Part shown: positions 62,023-64,000 of the stretch, one piece after another | Numbering within the stretch: position 1 is the stretch's first letter | Layout of the letters: the number at the start of each line of letters is the position of its first letter | Assembly (NCBI GenBank): GCA_002082585.1 | Contig: CP020563.1 | Coordinates: forward strand, 3,652,001 to 3,716,000 | Length of the DNA stretch: 64,000 nucleotides | Origin: Kitasatospora albolonga | Lineage (GTDB): Bacteria > Actinomycetota > Actinomycetes > Streptomycetales > Streptomycetaceae | Direction: 5' to 3' | The notes under the pieces: generated by a model | The model's database searches: none | Told to the model about the DNA's origin: nothing | What the model saw: the letters and a program-made list of their open reading frames with translations, nothing else | Program-made: the position numbers and the translations under genes

Positions 62023-62544
62023 TCAGGCCCCCGTCGTCGACCCCGGGCGGACGATCATCAGCACGACGACCGTCGCCCAGAGCAGGTTGAATATCCCGGT
62101 GGTCATGGCGAGCCGGGCCGCCGCCGACCGCCGCTCGGCCACCGTGAGAACGCCCGCGCCCACCCCCGTACCGCCGGAGCCCTCGCCTTCCCCTTCCCTC
62201 TCTTCTTCTCCCAGCAGCTCGCGCTGGCCGGGCAGGACCATGGCCATCAGCACGGCGGCGGCGATGGTCGTCAGCACGATCGACACGAGCAGCCAGGCAT
62301 CGCCCAGCACCCCCATCTGCGCCCCGGTGGCGAGGCCGAGGACGGGGACGGCGATGCCGACCACCGCGTACCCCCGGCAGAGCCTGTGCAGGAAGGCCGC
62401 CGTGCGCAGGTCGTGGTCGTGCGGGCCCTCGCCACCGGGCGCGGGCGGCTTGGCGTAGCGGGGAAACATCGAGGCCGCGACCGTGACCGGCCCGACCGCG
62501 AGGATCGACGCCAGAACGTGCAGCGAGAGCAGCAGCTTGGTCAC
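62023..62544 (-). CDS. Small integral membrane protein (DUF2269-like)
   Basis: 173 residues, about four hydrophobic helices (8-26, 62-80, 85-105, 145-163) with a His/Asp-containing loop and an acidic, Gly-rich loop (about 113-130). GTG 62544 is preceded by AAGGGG at 5 nt; a longer reading from 62589 has no such site. Divergent from padR and likely under its control, because a padR-type operator lies at 62576-62586. No function assigned. Confidence 0.75.
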   Translation of the reverse strand: MTKLLLSLHVLASILAVGPVTVAASMFPRYAKPPAPGGEGPHDHDLRTAAFLHRLCRGYAVVGIAVPVLGLATGAQMGVLGDAWLLVSIVLTTIAAAVLMAMVLPGQRELLGEEEREGEGEGSGGTGVGAGVLTVAERRSAAARLAMTTGIFNLLWATVVVLMIVRPGSTTGA

Positions 62545-62575
62545 AGGGACCCCTTCTGGATTTTCTGCCAATGGA

Positions 62576-62586
62576 TTGGCTGCCAA
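62576..62586. promoter_or_regulatory. Operator 1 (TTGGC-T-GCCAA), PadR candidate
   Basis: Perfect inverted repeat, also overlapping GCCAAT-GG-ATTGGC at 62567-62580, 32 bp upstream of the membrane protein start. It shares the GGC-T-GCC centre with the second operator. Confidence 0.65.
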
Positions 62587-62631
62587 CATATAGGCCGACG
62601 ACTCAGGGATAGCACGCCCGGGCCCCTTTAG

Positions 62632-62644
62632 GTAGGCTGCCTAC
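62632..62644. promoter_or_regulatory. Operator 2 (GTAGGC-T-GCCTAC), PadR candidate
   Basis: Perfect 6-1-6 inverted repeat ending 2 bp before the padR ATG. Its position suggests autorepression; there is no ribosome binding site, so the padR transcript may be leaderless. Confidence 0.72.
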
Positions 62645-62646
62645 AC

Positions 62647-62994
62647 ATGAGACAGGATGCGGTACGCGGACACCTGGACGGTCTCCTCCTGGCGGTGCTC
62701 GAACCGGCCCCGCTGCACGGGTACGCGATCATCACCGCGGTCCAGCAGCGCAGCGGCGGTGCGCTCGAACTGCGGACCGGCACCATCTACCCGGCGCTGA
62801 ACCGGCTGGAGCGGCTCGGCCTGCTGCGCAGCACCTGGGAGTCGGAGGGCCAACGCAAGCGCCGCTGTTACGCGTTGACGGAGGCGGGCGCGCGCTTCCT
62901 GGCGGACGAACGCACGGCCTGGCAGGACTTCACCGCCGCGATCGGCTCGGTCCTCAACCCGGTCGCCCCGCACCCGCACGGGCAGGGCGCATGA
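62647..62994 (+). CDS. PadR-family transcriptional regulator
   Basis: 115 residues. Typical PadR winged helix: LLAVLEPAPLHGYAII, LRTGTIYPALNRLERLGLL and KRRCYALTEAG. These proteins repress their own gene and a neighbour, often a membrane protein. Its stop overlaps the next start by 4 bp. Two GGC-T-GCC inverted repeats lie just upstream. Confidence 0.93.
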   Translation: MRQDAVRGHLDGLLLAVLEPAPLHGYAIITAVQQRSGGALELRTGTIYPALNRLERLGLLRSTWESEGQRKRRCYALTEAGARFLADERTAWQDFTAAIGSVLNPVAPHPHGQGA

Positions 62995-63770
62995 CGACGG
63001 GCAGCCTTCCGCACGAGGGCCGTGCCGGTGGTGACGGCCGTGGCGGCGCCCCTCTCCATGAGCGGGACGGCGGCCGTGACGGCGGAGATGCCGGTGCCCG
63101 TGGCAGTGACCCCGTGGAGGAGTACATCAGCGAGCTGGACGCCCTCCTGCGCGGACCCGCCCGGGCGAAGTCCCGCCTGATCGAGGAGGCCCGCGACGGG
63201 CTCACGGAGACCGTGGCGGCCCACACGCGCGCAGGCGAGCCGTACGAGCGGGCGGTCCGGCGGGCGGTGGCGGAGTTCGGCTCGGCCCGGGAGCTGGCCG
63301 AGAGCTTCCAGCGCGAACTGACCATCGCCCAGGCCCGGCACACCGCCCGCGCCGTCGCCCTCAGCGCCCCCTTCCTGCTCGCGTGCTGGTTCCTGGTGCA
63401 GCAACTCGGCGGTCCGCAGGACGCGGCGGTGCCCCGCACCGCGCACCTGCTCGCGACCAACCTGGCCACGGTCGCCGGTGCGGCGGTCCTCCTGGCCGCG
63501 GCCACCCTGGCCGCCACCGGCACCCTGGCCCGGCACCTCCCCGTCCCGCACCGGCTGCCCCTCACCGTCGCCTGGACCGGCACCACCGCGAGCGTCTCCA
63601 TGGCCGTGGCCACCCTGGCCCTCGCCACCGCGTCGGTCCTCGCCGAGAACTGGCCCCTGACAGCGGCCGCCTGCGCGCTGGCCGCCGCCTCCCACGCCCT
63701 CGTCGCCGGCTCGGCCCGCGCCTGCCGCCGCTGTGCACGACTGCCGTCGGGAGAGCCCGTCACCCTGTAG
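62991..63770 (+). CDS. Membrane protein with permease-prefix/HAAS-type N-terminal domain
   Basis: 259 residues. After a Gly/Arg-rich start (1-40), residues 43-115 form the small helical domain often placed ahead of permeases (VEEYISELDALLRG ... AVAEFGSARELA), then four hydrophobic helices (about 128-145, 155-178, 190-220, 225-240). Such proteins are the usual partners of PadR regulators. Co-transcribed with padR. Confidence 0.82.
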   Translation: MTTGSLPHEGRAGGDGRGGAPLHERDGGRDGGDAGARGSDPVEEYISELDALLRGPARAKSRLIEEARDGLTETVAAHTRAGEPYERAVRRAVAEFGSARELAESFQRELTIAQARHTARAVALSAPFLLACWFLVQQLGGPQDAAVPRTAHLLATNLATVAGAAVLLAAATLAATGTLARHLPVPHRLPLTVAWTGTTASVSMAVATLALATASVLAENWPLTAAACALAAASHALVAGSARACRRCARLPSGEPVTL

Positions 63771-63827
63771 GGCCCGCAACCGGGGCGGGGCCGACCGGCC
63801 CGTCGCGCGTGTCCCCGTAACAACGAC

Positions 63828-63937
63828 GATCAGCCGGGCCCCCAACCGTAAGGATTCGGGGGATCAGCCGGGCCGCGCAACGGCGAGCACCGGGAGATCA
63901 GCCAGGCCCCGCAGCGGCGAGCACCGGGAGATCAGCC
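63828..63937 (+). repeat. 34-bp tandem repeat beginning GATCAGCC
   Basis: Copies start at 63828, 63862, 63896 and 63930 (the last only partial), each exactly 34 bp apart; the middle two are 31/34 identical and include GGCGAGCACCGGGA. The array lies between the permease-prefix gene and the tail of the minus-strand gene, and its last bases overlap that stop codon. Confidence 0.85.
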
Positions 63938-64000
63938 GGTCGTGGCGCTCCGGTGCAGGCCGTCCAGGAGCGTCAGCTCGTCCTCGGAGAGCCGCCGGGC
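63932..64000 (-). CDS. C-terminal tail of a gene that runs off the right edge
   Basis: Minus strand, stop at 63932-63934. The 22 visible residues read ARRLSEDELTLLDGLHRSAT and end TG. The wording resembles the C-terminus of a small helix-turn-helix regulator (MarR type), but this is too short to be sure. Confidence 0.5.
   Translation of the reverse strand, partial: ARRLSEDELTLLDGLHRSATTG

Noticed and set aside
63828..63937. CRISPR array
   Set aside because: The 34-bp units are contiguous tandem repeats with no spacers, and no cas genes are present.

Overview
The window is high-GC actinomycete DNA, almost certainly from Streptomyces: strong G/C third-position bias, GTG/TTG starts, 4-bp ATGA/GTGA gene overlaps, SARP and AfsR-type regulators, a Sfp-type phosphopantetheinyl transferase and only a handful of TTA (bldA-type) leucine codons. 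No rRNA, tRNA, CRISPR array or intact insertion sequence was seen.

Region 1 (about 1-25.3 kb) is a secondary-metabolite cluster that enters from the left edge. It begins with a free-standing adenylating ligase and a fold-type III PLP decarboxylase fused to a carrier protein (an aminoacyl-carrier decarboxylation cassette of BtrK/VinO type), closed by a strong bidirectional hairpin against a TTA-containing SARP regulator. Divergently from the SARP runs one very compact operon (4604-21879): fatty acyl-AMP ligase, two acyl-CoA-dehydrogenase-like proteins, an ACP, a single KS-AT(malonyl)-ACP PKS module with no reductive domains, a KAS III-like enzyme, an FkbH-like glyceryl-ACP synthase, its ACP, an E2-type acyltransferase, a PPTase, an alpha/beta hydrolase, a type II thioesterase, a FAD monooxygenase and a small membrane protein; a P450 and a convergent MFS exporter follow. 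KAS III + FkbH + ACP + E2-type acyltransferase + alpha/beta hydrolase is the signature of tetronate biosynthesis (RK-682/agglomerin logic), so I infer an unsaturated-lipid acyl tetronate, possibly with a 5-exomethylene group and oxidative tailoring. The aminoacyl cassette is an unexplained addition.

Region 2 (about 25.4-45.4 kb) is mostly ordinary chromosome: membrane and lipoprotein genes, a 1,034-residue membrane-anchored protein of unknown function, a TetR-MFS-SDR unit with matching operators, a secreted subtilisin-like protease, an OmpR-type response regulator/sensor kinase pair followed by a D-Ala-D-Ala carboxypeptidase, an endonuclease/phosphatase-family protein, a large AfsR-like regulator, a degenerate SDR and another MFS exporter.

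Region 3 (about 45.8-62 kb) is the most unusual part: an amino-group carrier protein (AmCP, LysW-type) cluster. It holds a LysW-like zinc ribbon protein, LysX-, LysZ- and LysY-like enzymes, a DRE-TIM metallolyase, a Glu/Leu-dehydrogenase-type enzyme, a class I glutamine amidotransferase-fold hydrolase, an acyl-AMP ligase, a class I aminotransferase, a FAH-superfamily protein and two LLM flavin monooxygenases. The carrier ends in Gln instead of the expected Glu, and no LysK-type M20 releasing peptidase is present; the amidotransferase-fold protein sits where a releasing or deamidating enzyme might be. The cluster is preceded by a TTA-containing domesticated IS701-type transposase-like protein and a response regulator that has lost its phosphorylation site, and a promoter with three CCTGACA direct repeats lies ahead of the first biosynthetic gene. 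The product cannot be deduced from sequence.

Region 4 (62-64 kb) is a divergent DUF membrane protein / PadR-permease-prefix pair with two matching operators, a 34-bp tandem repeat and the tail of a minus-strand gene.
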